Shown: positions 1 through 12,044, counted from the first letter of the stretch. The stretch: DNA of 64,000 nt from Arthonia radiata (GCA_002989075.1 PSQN01000004.1:310001-374000); one strand, 5' to 3'. Notes: generated from the sequence alone by a model not told the origin. Numbers and translations: made by a program.

Positions 1-180
1 AGCGGCGCGGCATAGGCGGAACTGTGAGGCCGCGCTTTCATCGCCGTTGGTCTTGTCGGGGTGGTATTTAAGGGAGGCCTTGTAGTAGGCTTTGCGGATT
101 TCTGAAGAAGTAGCAGACTCATCGATCTCGAGGAGGAGGTAGGGGGTTGTTGACGTGGGGGTTGCGGAATGACTTACCAT
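1..180 (-). CDS. J-domain (DnaJ/Hsp40-like) protein, N-terminal part, cut by window edge
   Basis: Reading leftwards from an ATG at 180, 60 codons stay open to base 1. Residues 14-60 form the start of a J domain: a YLLLEI segment, helix II with the basic run EIRKAYYKASLKY, the diagnostic HPD tripeptide at residues 40-42, and the start of helix III. J domains bind Hsp70 and stimulate its ATPase through HPD, so this is a co-chaperone. The rest of the gene lies left of the window, so the class (membrane, nuclear or cytosolic) cannot be judged. The bases after the ATG resemble a 5' splice site (GTAAGT) but read in frame, so an N-terminal intron is not excluded. Confidence 0.8.
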   Translation of the reverse strand, partial: MVSHSATPTSTTPYLLLEIDESATSSEIRKAYYKASLKYHPDKTNGDESAASQFRLCRAA

Positions 181-2895
181 CTCAACTTACCTTGGTGCTT
201 ACTATTGATTTACTGTGTGTTTGTGGCTGGGAGTTGGAAGGGAAACCTAGTTGTGAAAGGTGTGTTGGTGCTAAGAGTGGGTGGAAAGGTGTGTTTGATG
301 AAAGTTCGATGATGGGAGACTTGAGCGCCGCTTATATGCCGTCGAAGGAATGAGGCCGCCAGTTGCACATGGCATGGTGAGCGCAATTGTATGCACTGTA
401 CGGGTATACGATCCCAAAGCGCACTGTGCTACGCAAAAGAGTTCTATGTCGCGAGACATGCAGGCGAACATTGTGAGATTTCTCTTGGCGAGCACAAACA
501 GAGTCAAAGGCGCATAATTGGTATCTCAGTACTGTGGATCTCATCGCAGAATTTTGCATCAAAGAGACGTTGTGGAGCATGGGTTAGAAGTGAAAGAAGA
601 GTTGTACATAAGAAAGTGGATGGCGGGTATTATTGGCGCCTGAGATGTCAGGCACGAATCTTCCCACCTGTTTTCAATTTCCGCCCGAAGGTCACTCATA
701 CTAACATGCGACCCACGAGCAATGGCGTAGGGATCAACTCAGATCTTGGCTGATTAAACGCTCTCAATCTGCTGCGAGTCTCTTTTTGTAGTAACGTTAG
801 CGACAGAGCTACAACATGCGGATTCGAATGACATGAGGACGTCCTTGTACGGTGATTGACCTACACGTGATGCCATAACCGCACGTACGCAACATGTTAT
901 ACACTGGTCAGCGAATGAACAAGCGTGCTTTCTGGTCATTGCCAATCGAATGTGTCGAGCGCTGCAGATAAAGAGCAAGCAAGCGTGCGATGGTCCCCGT
1001 TGGCCGGATTTCCAGATCGGAATGAATATTTGTTGAGCGTCCGTGATGTGAACGAAATCAGTTCCACGTTAGACTCTTGCAATCTATGACGGGATACAGA
1101 CCGTACACGAAACGCTAGTCGCAGTGTACCTTGGAGCAGCGTATATCGGCCAGCCGACAAGAGTGAAGATAGAGACGAGTTAAAATCATAGTCGCAGAGG
1201 CAGCGCAAACATGTCGAATGCGATACAAATACAGGGTCCGGGCGAACCAGCCATTTTAGACGGCAATGTATCCAATGCGCGCGGACGTCTCCATCTTGAG
1301 CCACGAGGCAGACGATGAGAAGCCTGCGCTCTCCTATACCGCCGCAGCATCATCCACCACTACACGATAGGTCTTGTCGCGTTTTGCGCCGAGTCAGGCG
1401 TCGACGCCATCCTGGACATCACCAGTGAACCCTCCGTGTCCCTCACATCCACTGGTCTCGTCGTTAGTCCATTGTTAGCAGCGCAGACGGCGACCGTGAG
1501 GCGCATGGACAAGGGCGACGAGTCGGATTCGATGAGATCGTGCAGACCATTTGCTCAAGTATTAGTACTGAACCACCCGTGGAAAGAGGGTATGAAAGCA
1601 CACGGTATCTTCCCTACATAAAGTGATGACGGTTGGAGACCTGTCATACTTATACTGATCTCGTTGGAGTCCACTCGGCCGCTCAAATTACTGCGATAGC
1701 TCAGTCCCAGCTCTTTCTGCAGGGCATTCAATCCTGAACACCACGCTGCGTAGTGTAATAGATAGCAAAGACAGTTCGTCCAGTGCAAGCTACGACACAA
1801 CGAGCGGCAGTCATCCCACCTATCATCGCACGCAGCTACTCAGTCTGATCTCAAATGGGAAAGAGATTACCACATCTGTCACTGCAAGCTTCTTCCTCAG
1901 CCGATCCAGACGCCTAGTACCGTAGGCATACTCAACGACGCCGTCACTGAGAACAACGTCGCCAAGACGAATTTATTAGCCTGGCTCTCTGCTTGGCAAC
2001 CTGCCACAGGCTCCGGCATTACAGAAAAGGTGTACGAAAGGATAGGATCTTCAATGTAGAGGTAGTCGTCGCAGCTGCTGGTCCGCCAAAGCGTGAGAGC
2101 TCGACGAGTACAACATTGCTGTAGCCGATCCTTCACGTAGTGTAAAAATTGTGGTCGTTGTGTGAACGGCCCGATGCAGCGGCGTCCCACGTTTGATCGA
2201 ACATGCCTCTGACAGCGGTTGGCTCATGCTCTAGGGCGCACGGAATTGCGATTTCGAAGTTGTTGCGGCTGCTGGGTGGGATATGCGACATCATCTTTTC
2301 ATTAGGGGGTTCGATTGGCGCAAAACCACAGTCCAACCCAACATAATGCCTCTGCAGACAGGCTCACTCTGAAGAATGCAGACTCGAGCAAAGAGGCAGC
2401 CTGGCAGCCTTGCCCCGCACGCATGGTTTTTCAAAGCAGGCTGGCAATGTCATAACAAGTGACAACTTACCGTTGCGTAGCAACAGCATCAGCTGTGAAC
2501 CTAAAAATTTGGATGCAATATTGCCAAGACAAACGCTTCTGGGAGAAGCCTCAACAGGCAGAGGTGCTAATCTGCCCCAAACATTGAATGTCAAATGCGG
2601 AAAATTGATTTACCCTCCCTTCGTGCGGAACGCTCGAGATCTAATAATGACTGCCGCAAGATCCGGCATAAGCGGCTACATAAGATCAGCTTACTGGCGC
2701 TCAGTGGTGCGGCTGTTGGGACGGTGTCACTGTGCCAGCTATCAGGCGCAACTCCGTGAACGGACAACACGCAAATTGTTAGGCTACGCAGTTACTCCAC
2801 GAAATCTGGAGATATTCACGCCTAGAAGATGAGAGGTAGATTGACAAAGCCGGAGCTGTGGCTCGAAGGATTTTGCGCTCCGACAGACACGTGAC
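181..2895. other. Long stretch without a supportable gene
   Basis: Only short, overlapping open frames without recognisable domains, and no splice pattern that joins them. Around 1360-1560 one plus-strand frame has fairly normal codon use but breaks on both sides and could be a gene relic. No tRNA or terminal repeats seen. Confidence 0.4.
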
Positions 2896-3134
2896 GGTAT
2901 GCTTTCCGTATACTCCGTATAGGGGCCGATGTTTCAGAGTATCCGACCCTGCCTCATAGAATTGCCTTATTCAGCAAGGTCGCGCGTATGTGCCCCTGAA
3001 AAGCATACTCCTCTTGTGACTATTGCTATTCCTTTGGACCCGGATGGTTGGCCCCCAGCGCCAAAGTGTTGGCGCTTGGGGCCAACAGCCATCCGGGTCC
3101 AAAGGATACGGAGTACGTATAGGAGTATCATACC
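2896..3134. repeat. Foldback (inverted-repeat) element with a long central hairpin
   Basis: The core at 3031-3105 is a near-perfect palindrome: the arm beginning CCTTTGGACCCGGATGG at 3031 is matched by its reverse complement ending at 3105, with about 34 paired positions, a 3-nt bulge, one mismatch and a tiny loop near 3065-3068. Outer arms at 2896-2920 and 3106-3134 are also related inverted copies sharing ACTCCGTAT and the outer GGTATG. A short palindrome AGGAGTACTCCT follows near 3142-3155. Nested inverted repeats around about 110 bp of unique sequence fit a MITE/foldback transposon remnant. No coding capacity is present. Confidence 0.65.
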
Positions 3135-3972
3135 GCCCGCTTAGGAGTACTCCTAGCCTAGTCCGGGGTGAACACTAGACAATACACCTGTTTTCCTTCA
3201 TCACTTCGGTATTTCTTATGTCATAAGCTCGGAGAGGGTGTCCTGTCAGCGTCAGCAAGGCACTCAGTAGCCACGTCAATCATATGAAATACATGTAGCC
3301 TTCCGAATGCTGACGAAGACAGATAAAACCTGGCGCTTTGGGTGATCTCGTTTCACAGGGCACGATACCTGGCTTTACCATATGTTTCATGGTCCATCAA
3401 ATCCCGCAGCCAAATCACTGGACCGGCTACGTCCTTATCGCTGATCTCTCATATTCGGCATAGTGCTCCTCAATTGGAACAAGATACGCTTGAAACCGTA
3501 GCGCCAATGCTAAGAGCATGTCACGGATCTTTTGCGATCGCACCGCTCGCACGACGCAGAAGTGGTGCCCGCTGAGCAATCCAGCGAATGTTCATCGCTA
3601 TACCCCCTTACAGGTACCCTTTTCGTGACCGCAAACGCACACGCTCCACCACTCAACAAGTGCTCACTGGCGCGTTACAACCATTCAGCACTTGTAAGCT
3701 GCTTGACCACAAACGTAAACTATAGAACTCAACCATGACATGATGCTGTTTGCCAGCTGGCAGGATCCCATCACGACCCCAAGTCTTACCCACATGTACA
3801 CGGTAGCTTTAGCGTCCACGCTAAAAGCAAACCAGACTATAAATCTCATGGTGTCACTAGATCACACCAATAACTTCAGATGCAAACTCGCGACGTTCCA
3901 CCACCGACCATCTCCCTCAGTCAGTCATTGCAATTTCTCTCAACAGAACATCGAGCACGTTGAGCTTCCGCA
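3135..3972. other. Intergenic, no gene seen
   Basis: Short open frames only. The last 150 bases upstream of the gene at 3973 presumably hold its promoter, but no distinct box stands out. Confidence 0.4.
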
Positions 3973-4602
3973 ATGAAAACCCTCCAAGATCTGAAATTCG
4001 ACGTTGATCGCTTGTTGGAAAAGGTGAGAATACGTGAATTCAATCGAGATAATGCCCCGCCCAGTCAATTAGACAGACATAAGAAACTCCTCAGTGACGC
4101 TCGAGATGAGCATGCTGAGGCTGAACGGTAAGTCGCCCGATGTGAAGTGGTGTTCGTCAAACTCAAGGTATCGTCTAGCGAATGGAGAAGTCACCCTGAA
4201 CATCCCGACAATCAGCGACAGTCCAGCTCTGAGCCGGAGTCGGAACCAGGTATTGAACAATACCAGGAGGAAGGCGAGGTCGGTGAGCCTGTTTTCAGCA
4301 AATATGATCCAAGGAACCTCGCGCAACATCTTCTTCATCATCAGCATACGCCAAACACGCAGATTGCTACTACGACGTACGCTATGCCAGATACGTCATC
4401 GCATCCGTTCGCGCAATTCTATCACGGACAAGCCAACGCCTCGTCCTCCACCGCCCCTCAGCCGCAGCAACAAGTGCAGCAGAGCCAAACCTGGCCTACG
4501 GCTCAACCTCAACAACCTTATCGTGGAGAGGACGAAGGCGATGGGCGAACATCGCATAACAAAAAGAAAAAGAAACCCACTGGTTGGATAAGGAAGCGCT
4601 GA
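3973..4602 (+). CDS. Small charged protein, 192 aa, unknown function
   Basis: Two exons, 3973-4127 and 4179-4602, join across a 51-nt intron (GTAAGT...TCTAG) that removes an in-frame TAA and keeps the frame. The first ~52 residues are a charged, leucine-spaced segment likely to form a coiled coil (LKFDVDRLLEK... KKLLSDARDEHAEAER). The middle is acidic, then comes a Gln/Pro/Ser-rich stretch (residues ~115-165), and the C-terminus is basic with a KKKKK run that could act as a nuclear localisation signal. No catalytic motif or known domain was recognised. The start is the only ATG that opens the coiled-coil frame. A nuclear role is a guess. Confidence 0.6.
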
Positions 4603-5325
4603 CATGGTCCGCCACGCCGAACACTAAACATCTGAGCGGACACAAGAGCCAAGGCAATGTCGAAGTCGAGCGACGCTGCTTGAATTTTTCCAGCGTTGAA
4701 GCAACCTTTATCAGAGCTTTAGCACTGGCAACGTCTCTTAAGAAAGTTGTTCAATATCAGCGGGTTCTATTGGCCAGCACGTGCGGCTTGCGTCCACGAT
4801 GTCGCTCGGTTTTCTCTTATACCAGTATCTGATCGTTCTAAGCGGTGGTTTGTGGTCGCTGTACCTAACAATGCGATGCAGCAAGAGCACGTCGGATTCA
4901 AGCCGTCTCCACTAGCGCAAGTCGTTCAGAGAAGCAGTGCTGAGCAATCTGTCGCTATGATCACCTACACCTCTGCTTCCGTATCGTTTCAGCATTCACA
5001 CTACTGTGTCGACGTGAATCGACCCTTGTCGCTCTCTGATCTAAGTCGGAAGGATCAGTAAGAAGTGGTAAGCAATGAGATCAAGATGCTCTGGCAAATA
5101 AATAGTAGACGTAAGTTAAGCGAGGCATCTTGATCCGGTTGTGCAATTATTGACGAGCTTTAAATCCAACGGACTCTTCCCTGCTCGCTGACGTCAATAG
5201 ATCTTCCCAGTCGATTTGTATACATGTGTACGCTACTCCTCCATCGTCCGTAACAAGATATTGAGCACTGTTCGAATGAGCAAAATTCTACCCGCTGCGC
5301 TTTAGATGTAACCATCATATCCTCC
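4603..5325. other. Intergenic, no convincing gene
   Basis: A plus-strand open frame of about 100 codons (4747-5061) has no recognisable features and poor coding character, so it is not called. Confidence 0.4.
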
Positions 5326-5682
5326 TTAGACTCCAGCGTACCCATGTCCAGCGCTGCCTCCGCTATCATAGCCCTGTGCAAAGTTAGAAGGTGGCGGTGG
5401 CTTTGCCAACAGGATAGCATGCGCTCTCTCGCCACTTTCTCTGCTGCAATCGGGCGAACCCTCATCCTCACTGTGCAGCTGCCGTAGTCTAACTTGATCT
5501 TCAATATCTCCCCGACCTCGCAGGGAACGTAAAGCCAAGAGCGACCGAGCGCTTCTGACAATGCTCCATACGGGTACCTCATCAATCAAAGGCCGCAGCG
5601 CGGGCAAGCAAATCGCAATGAGCCCGATTCCAAGCTCCAGGTATGGCCAGAACATAATCATATTGATGGTTCCTGATGAGCT
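5326..5682 (-). pseudogene. C-terminal fragment of a fungal rhodopsin-domain integral membrane protein
   Basis: The frame contains FWPYLELGIGLIAICLPALRP followed by a Ser/Leu-rich tail. This matches the seventh transmembrane helix of the large fungal rhodopsin-like integral membrane family (SAT4/PTH11-like), whose last helix typically reads VE.NIGIIAACLPTLRPL. About 80 hydrophilic residues then run to the stop. Upstream on the same strand (5683-6577) I could not find the other six helices in any frame, and a stop precedes the fragment. It is therefore either a 3' exon of a gene I cannot splice or, more likely, a truncated relic. The family match is good; functional status is doubtful. Confidence 0.5.
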
Positions 5683-6577
5683 TCATTGCTAGCCAGCTAC
5701 CAGCAATTCAATTTTTCCAACCCTCATGTTTTGACATGTCCATGTCGTTTACCTCTGTCGACCCGCTTCAAAGCACGTGAGCTTTCTTTGACCATTGTAG
5801 TCGTAGGTATAGCTGCTCCACCTTCTCCTTCGATGTGCGTACGCTACTTGCTATCGGTGGCGACTTGGATGTTTATACACATCCGCTATGGGCGCTAAAA
5901 GCTGTTATAATCTCTGCTCGATATGTGACCTCGAGCGATAACTTTTGGCACTCCACGCGCCACCGAATGAGGTCAATAAATCTACTTAGCTCCTTGCGAC
6001 AGTCTCACAACTCATATCCCGAAACCTCTATCTCAACAGAAGCACCGATTTCGCTATTGTCTTCGCGACGAGGACTGATAAGGTATAGGGTTTTCATCAC
6101 ATTCCGACTAACATGGTAGAAAGGTAGGATACATGGGATGAGAGTGACAGATAGGGATGCGTTCATCACGTGATCTCAATATATGCCTATTCATCACGAG
6201 GCATCCCGTGTCTTGGCATGGCCATCTGGACTGGGCGATCCTGCCCACAACAAGAACTCTGCTAGTCATGGAATGCTGTGCCCAGAGGCGCACAGTCTGC
6301 ACAGCGCTCGCCAGCGAGCTCGACGGCGAAAACGAAACCTTGTGAAGGCGTGTCAGACCGCGTACCTTCAAGCGCTTCCTCAAGACCGTCGGTGAGCCAC
6401 TATTGTCCGCTCTTGCGAAGGAGCTGTGACGCGAACTCGCCACTCGCCTACCGTGTCCCGGTCGACTGTTTTGTCCGACGTGCAGTTCAAGAAGAAGTTC
6501 AAAGATGGGAGATGGGGCTGTCTTACCGGAACTTCTGATGTCGCTGTTCATTAAGCCGTCGCGAAAGCACCGACCAG
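5683..6577. other. Region between fragment and nuclease gene, no assigned gene
   Basis: Holds no transmembrane exons for the fragment at 5326-5682. On the minus strand near 6480-6390 one frame (FFLNCTSDKTVDRDTVGEWR...) has coding character and may be an extra 3' exon of the nuclease-like gene upstream of it, but I could not place its splice sites. Near 6100-6010 another short coding-like minus-strand frame ends in a TGA. Confidence 0.35.
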
Positions 6578-8915
6578 TCAGCACGCCGAGATTGTGCTTA
6601 CCGTCGTCTTCTTGCAAGCTGGTAAGTTCGGGTTGTTCGCGCAAGCTACCCCCTCGACATAGCTTGTCTTTGTAGTCACGACATCCGAGCAGACGGAAGA
6701 TGACTCCGGTGCCGTGGTAGGCGGTGGAGGCTCGGTAGATGCAGGCGCAATCGAGGAAGATGACGCAGACGTCGCCGACGTCGCCCCCGAGGTCCCTCCT
6801 GATGTCCCTCCTGATGTTCCTCCTGATGTCCCTCCTGATTTCCCTCCTGATGTCACGCCCGAAGTCACCGAACCCGTGGAAGATGCTGACCCACTGGTAG
6901 TGGTGCTGCCGGGCACAGCTGGAAGCAAGTCATCTTCGGGATCAGGCTCCGCACAGGCACTGGTTGCAGACGTCGTTGTCGTACTGGACCCCCTTGTAGA
7001 GCAGGCAGTCACAGTCTTAAGTGATGTCTGGCAAGACCTGGTGATCGTGCTCGACCCCTCAACAGTCTGCGCACATGACACGGATGCGTCGGTCACAACC
7101 GAGGAACTGCATGACTTGGACGATTGGCTATTCGTCTGCGTCCCGGAGGCCTTCGCAGAAGTACCTAGCGTAGGCTTTTTGTCATTGCCGATCGTGACGG
7201 GCGGAAATCCAGGTAGGGGTGGAGGTTCAGGCGGCAGGTAGACGCCCGGGCCGGGCCCAATTCCACCAAGGAAAAAGCCGCCGCTAACGCAGAACCAGCA
7301 GTGCCAGACGAATGGCAAGACGGTTGAGTGGCCATTTTTATCTGTTGTGCTGACTTCGCAGTTACCCGTGCATTGAGTGGGCAAAGCGGTGACTGATGAC
7401 AGCACTACTGCCGCTGGAGTGATGGTGCTCAACCCTGATGAACCTCCTGATGAGCCGCCTGAGCCACCTGGTAGACCAGATCCCGTCGTGGAAGTCAAGG
7501 AAGCGCCCGAAGCCGTTAAGCTCCCTAGAATCGACAAATTAAGCGATACGCTTGACGAGGTCGACTGCGGTGCTGTTTGAGACGATGTTGCCTGTTTGGA
7601 CGTCGAAGTAGGCGCCGAAGCGACCGCCGACGTTCCCCCAGAAGTAGTCAAGCTCCCCAGGATCGATAAATTCAGGCTCACACTTGTCGACGACGACGAT
7701 GGCTGCGATTCAGTTTCAGTTGTTTCTGACGAAGCACCCGCAGTAGTCAAGCTTCCCAGAATCGATAGGTTCACGCTTACACTCGACGAAGATGATGTGG
7801 TAGAAGAAGAGGAGCCGTCGGTTTGTCTTGGCTGAATGTCTGCGGCGGACTCCTTCGCTGCGCCGGTGTTTAGGGCGCGCTTGCGGATTACTGTGACGAA
7901 GGATCCGTTGACGAAGCGCTCTTCGGAGACTTCTGTAGTTCACGTCAGCTCGGTCGAGGTGAATGGCTTGTAAGTTGACATAGTGATGCTCACCTAACAA
8001 TTCTGAGCGTTCTTCGACTTCGTCCACACTGTCGGCACCCGTTGATGATCCTCCAGCCTGCGCAGCACTTCCTTGCCCGGAAGGCGCCTCATAGAAGTAC
8101 AAATCACCTATCTCCAGTCCATCTTTAACGTAAGTGATGGCATTTACATAACTTTCGTCAGTGTCGTCGAACGAGGTTGTTAAATGAAAAGGGAAGATGC
8201 CAGAAGAGCCGTCCGGATAAACAAAGCTTTCAAGAGCAGACTGGGTCGAGCCTTGCAAGTCTTGCTCGGTCCGTGTGATCCTCGTGTCAGAAAGGCCCGG
8301 GCATGTATAATGAAAAGGTGCACAAAAGGTATGAGCGCCAGCACCACCTTCGACGGTAGATGCCATTGGAAATTCGTCACACGTCCATGCCATTCACGTC
8401 GGCTGGTCCTGGGCATCCAAAATCGCATTGGCCCCCTGTTGTGTCTTGTCATTGCTTTTCGGCTTGCCCACAAACCCGCTCTTAAGGGAGCTTCCTCCGA
8501 CATTGAAGGGCTGTGGGACGACGAGCGGCTGACCTTGCTCGGGGCATGGATGCGTCTGCTTCCAACTCCTCGGGCAAGCTTGGTCCCGACGAACGTCTTT
8601 GCGTTTCTCTGCGTTTTTGGGAAGACCGCGTTGTCTATCAAGATGGAGCAGTATTGGCTGGCCCGACGCTACCTTACCAAATCCTTCTCCCTGCCGGGTC
8701 AAAGGGTTTCTCGCGTTGATGTTCTTGCATATGGAGGGCATTTTCGCGCAATTGTAGTCCAGCGTGGGTATACCACCCGGATTTGTCCGTACCGGAGTGC
8801 CAGAGTACTGTGCCACGCCATTGACAGTTGAGACTTGAGCACGACAAAAGTGGAAGAGAGCTGAATATGAAACATAACAGAGAAATTGTCTGGGATGAAA
8901 AGAGAAGAGCTTCAT
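6578..8915 (-). pseudogene. Secreted NucA/NucB-type nuclease with Ser/Thr/Gly-rich repeats, interrupted by TGA
   Basis: Exons 8915-7994 and 7932-6578 are joined by a 61-nt intron (GTGAGC...CTACAG) in correct phase, giving 758 codons. Residues 1-27 look like a signal peptide. Next comes TLDYNCAKMPSICKN, then CPRSWKQTHPCPE, then CDEFPMASTVEGG, the signature of the fungal DNase NucA/NucB domain (PF14040-like). The C-terminal half is low complexity: three copies of SVSxNLSILGSLT, a hydrophobic WHCWFC...GGIGPGPG segment of the kind seen in fungal secreted hydrolases, then four TSGG units. Codon 174 (8396-8394) is TGA, just five codons before the catalytic-region CDEFP, and no acceptor site lies between them, so splicing cannot remove it. 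All else is intact. It may be a young pseudogene, a sequence error or a readthrough gene. Confidence 0.6.
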
Positions 8916-9741
8916 GACGGTAGTGTTATGATTGATATTGCTCTGCTCTGGTCTGGTCGTTCCTATGCTCGATTTCTACAGTGCATACCTACAGCGCTCA
9001 TCGTATCCTACATCTATATGGTAGCAGAAAAGTCTGGCCGCCCATCGACTTTCGGGTTCATCACATTCGAAACAGGCGTACCGGTCGAGACCGACTGAGG
9101 ATGGCGGAGCATCCTCGAGCGCAGGACGGTAGGCTCCATGGGACATCATGAAGACGACGTTTGCGTATGAATTTTGGGGCAATGCTACTGTCAAACATAC
9201 CCTTGGTGATGAGAATGAAGGATCCGAGCAGAAAGCTGGCCATTGGGCATATGCGCCTCGCCGGAGGCACTGTACGATGGGAACAACACTGAAAGGAAGT
9301 GAGATCCTACCTTGACTGACTTCAGTGTTGGCCGGTGGTCCAGTACAAATCTTTGGGGCTCGTTTATTCGTTGTGCTCGGAAGTAAAAGGCCGACACCGT
9401 CTATGAGACGGCAAGGTATGGTTTCATGCACGTGGAGCGCCTTGAGCCTATGCTACCGTCCTATGGTAGCAGTTCCGGTACTCGATTGCTGAAAGCAATC
9501 AGATTCTGGCGGTAGGTGGTCCAGTTGTAGTGGTGCTTATCTTGTCTGTGGACTGTAGGCCGCGTGCGAGCAAGCCGCGCACCTTCAAGATCATTTGAAA
9601 GAGGCACGAATCATACCTCTTATGATGAGTGGAGCCACTTTACGGTCTCGAACTTCGTGTTTAATTCGATGTCAGGTCTTCAGATCGTACGAGGTAGGTT
9701 TTGCTAGCGATTGCGTCATATGGTTCACCTGTAGAGTGCAT
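8916..9741. other. Intergenic, no supportable gene
   Basis: Minus-strand open frames between 8976 and 9431 overlap in several phases and contain splice-like signals, but no consistent protein emerges. Confidence 0.35.
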
Positions 9742-9942
9742 TCATCGTAACAATAGCAACTTCTTAAATCGCCAGTGGTAGCCATCACCAGCGCACGCAT
9801 AGACAATTTGAAGCTGGTCGGTTCCTCGCCATGTGTCAGGATTGCGTAAGTGTTGCGTGCGAACGACAAACTCCCACGCTGCAAGCGGTCCGATCCTTCC
9901 GTCCTTCAGGGGCTTGCATGTGCCAAGCATCCGGGCGTCCAT
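9742..9942 (-). CDS. Possible small protein, 66 aa
   Basis: An ATG at 9942 opens a frame ending in a TGA at 9742. Codon choice looks natural, and the sequence is Trp-rich (AAWEFVV, DTWRG, YHWRF) with two Cys. No family was recognised and no signal peptide is present. It could be the last exon of a gene whose start I cannot see, because a good acceptor (CCTTCAG) lies just before the ATG. Weak call. Confidence 0.25.
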   Translation of the reverse strand: MDARMLGTCKPLKDGRIGPLAAWEFVVRTQHLRNPDTWRGTDQLQIVYACAGDGYHWRFKKLLLLR

Positions 9943-10149
9943 ACTGAAGGTAGTATTCACTCCTCCAAGCAGGCGTGAAGATAACGTTTGAAGTGCGATT
10001 TGAAGTTTCAGGGAGGCTCGGAATAACCGTCAAGTGGCACATGAAACATCCGCTCACGTGATCATCTGCCTGCATCGATTCGTCTTCCTCTGAAGACCTG
10101 TTGATCGCCAACAATTTCTTCTCTCATTCTCCTGAACAAACACATCAGT

Positions 10150-11727
10150 ATGCAGCTCCTAGACTTGCCCGACGAAACCCTGCTTCAAATTTGGGATGCC
10201 GTCCTTCCCACAGACTTCGACGCCGTCCTCTTGACCTGTCAAAAAGCGCACAGGCTCGCCACCGCAGGTAAACTGCCCCGTCACCGGCAGCTGAAGTCTA
10301 AATACGCGAAATGCGCAATCCTTGGTACAGAGAGACATCCAGGCGCCGTTCTTCACGCTATTTGGCTCGATCCACATCTTGCTCACTACATCCGAAACGT
10401 TCATTACGTCAACAACGACCATTTCGCCAGAGGGGGAGCTCGGGACTACTCCTACGTCGGCTCCGACACCCTCGACCTCATCCAGGAGTGCAGCACAACA
10501 TTGCTGGCAGAATCTGACAGGGTCTGCGGGCAACCATGGCTGCTCGATATCGATCGTGAGCTACTTTTGCAAGGTGACGAGACGAGCGCGTTCTGGCTTT
10601 TGCTATCGCTGCTGCCGAATCTCTCTAACCTTGCTGTGCAAAATTGCTCCTGGGACTATGATCGAGTAAATAATATCCACAGTCACCAGTTCCTTCCAAG
10701 CACGACATTGAATCATACGTTCCGCCCCCTGTCGAAGTTGCATTCCGTCACTGTCGAAACCGGAACCAATTCACTGCCGATTGGCAGGTTCGAAAGAGTC
10801 GCCGTGTGGGCTCTCTCGCCACGGATCAAGCTGCTCAAAGCGCGCGGCGCGTGCGTCGTCGAAGGCGAGTATCCCTTCGAGCTATCGTGGCCCGGGGCAG
10901 ACGACTGTTTCCGGTCATCTTTAGAAACGTTGCATCTCGATCACGGCCTCGTGGACCCGACTTCAGGATCGGGTTTCGACAGGTTCTTGCAACCTCTCAC
11001 AAATCTCAAGGAGTTCCGCTATCATCACATGAATTATTCTGGCGGTGACCCAGAAAATTCTAAATTCCGTGCCGGCACGCTGGTCGAAGTGCTCGCAAAG
11101 ATTTGTGGAGAAAGGTTGCAGACCTTGTCTGTTACCAGCGAGGCGGATACAGTGGATGCTATCACCAATTTCAGAGATTTCAAAGTCGGTATACGCGTGC
11201 AGTCAACCATTAGGCTTGTCTTGCTGACATGTAGCTAGGTGCTGAAAGATCTTGAGTTTCAGGCATCACACCTCGTCGCCAGTGAAGACGATGACGACCA
11301 AGAGGACATGGCTCCTCCTCACGTCTTCGTACGCATCTTGTCACGTTCGCCTCTCGTCACAGAAACCATCGACAACCCTTTCAGTCCAGGTTCCCAGGAC
11401 CACTCACCGCACTCGTCCCCCGGAAAAGAGTACAACGTGGCAGCTCCCATGCCGTCCCTTGTCGACATTCTGCCGCCTTTGCTTCAAACTTTGACGATCA
11501 GTCTCGAGGACATCGAGAACGACGAAAGCACACAGCTTTTCGGAGGTTGGGCTGCACGGAAGGCTGACAGGTTGCCTGGCCTGGGTCGAATGAGTTATGC
11601 GCGAGCAGAGAAGGTGCCGGATCAAGTGAAAGAAGACATTAAAGGCGACGGGGTGAGGCTGTTCCATAGAGATAGATTTGTGCCGAAATTACACGAAGTC
11701 AAGGCAAGCCGTCACATCGCCATTTAG
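10150..11727 (+). CDS. F-box-like protein, about 505 aa
   Basis: Residues 1-50 (MQLLDLPDETLLQIWDAVLP... VLLTCQKAHRLA) have the fungal F-box pattern: LPDE, then LxxIW, then LLTCQ. F-box proteins link substrates to SKP1-CUL1 ubiquitin ligases. The rest contains leucine-spaced stretches (LSNLAVQNC, LETLHLDHGLVD, LTNLKEFRYHHMN) like degenerate leucine-rich repeats. Exon 1 is 10150-11188 and exon 2 most likely 11249-11727, spliced at G|GTATAC ... GAAAG|AT with a CTGAC branch point. An alternative acceptor at 11238 changes only a few residues but needs a weak donor. Substrate unknown. The F-box assignment rests on the N-terminal pattern only. Confidence 0.65.
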
Positions 11728-12044
11728 ACTGTGGGCTAGCTTGATTTTCATCTCAATCAAGAAGTTGCAGCGCCTCGAAGGACAGATACACGACACCTAT
11801 TGTGTGTATTCTGAGCAGCCAGGAGCTTCTGCAGTATGAAGACTGAGACATGGAAGAGTCGTAGTGCTCGCCTGGCCAAATCATCTTTGCAAGCTGACTT
11901 GGCTTGAATGTCCAAATGATCTGGATTGACGGGCGAAGCTTGGCTTGATGAGAACCCTGAGCTTGGCCATGCGCTCGCGCTCGGAGTGTACAAGAAGCCA
12001 ACGAACGCCGCTGTCGGCGAGGGAGAGTTCAACTTTGTGGGTGA
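11728..12044. other. Intergenic between convergent frames
   Basis: Short gap between the stop of the F-box-like gene and an orphan minus-strand exon. Nothing else is seen. Confidence 0.4.

Noticed and set aside
2300-2325. GGTTCGATTGG resembling a tRNA B box
   Set aside because: No D-arm, anticodon arm or acceptor stem could be folded around it.
4094-4591. Alternative 165-codon plus-strand frame
   Set aside because: Arg/Ser-rich shadow of the called small charged protein, which has better composition and a clean intron.
6714-7835. Plus-strand acidic open frames rich in PPDVPPDV and LPRIDK
   Set aside because: Antisense shadows of the Ser/Thr/Gly repeats of the minus-strand nuclease-like gene.
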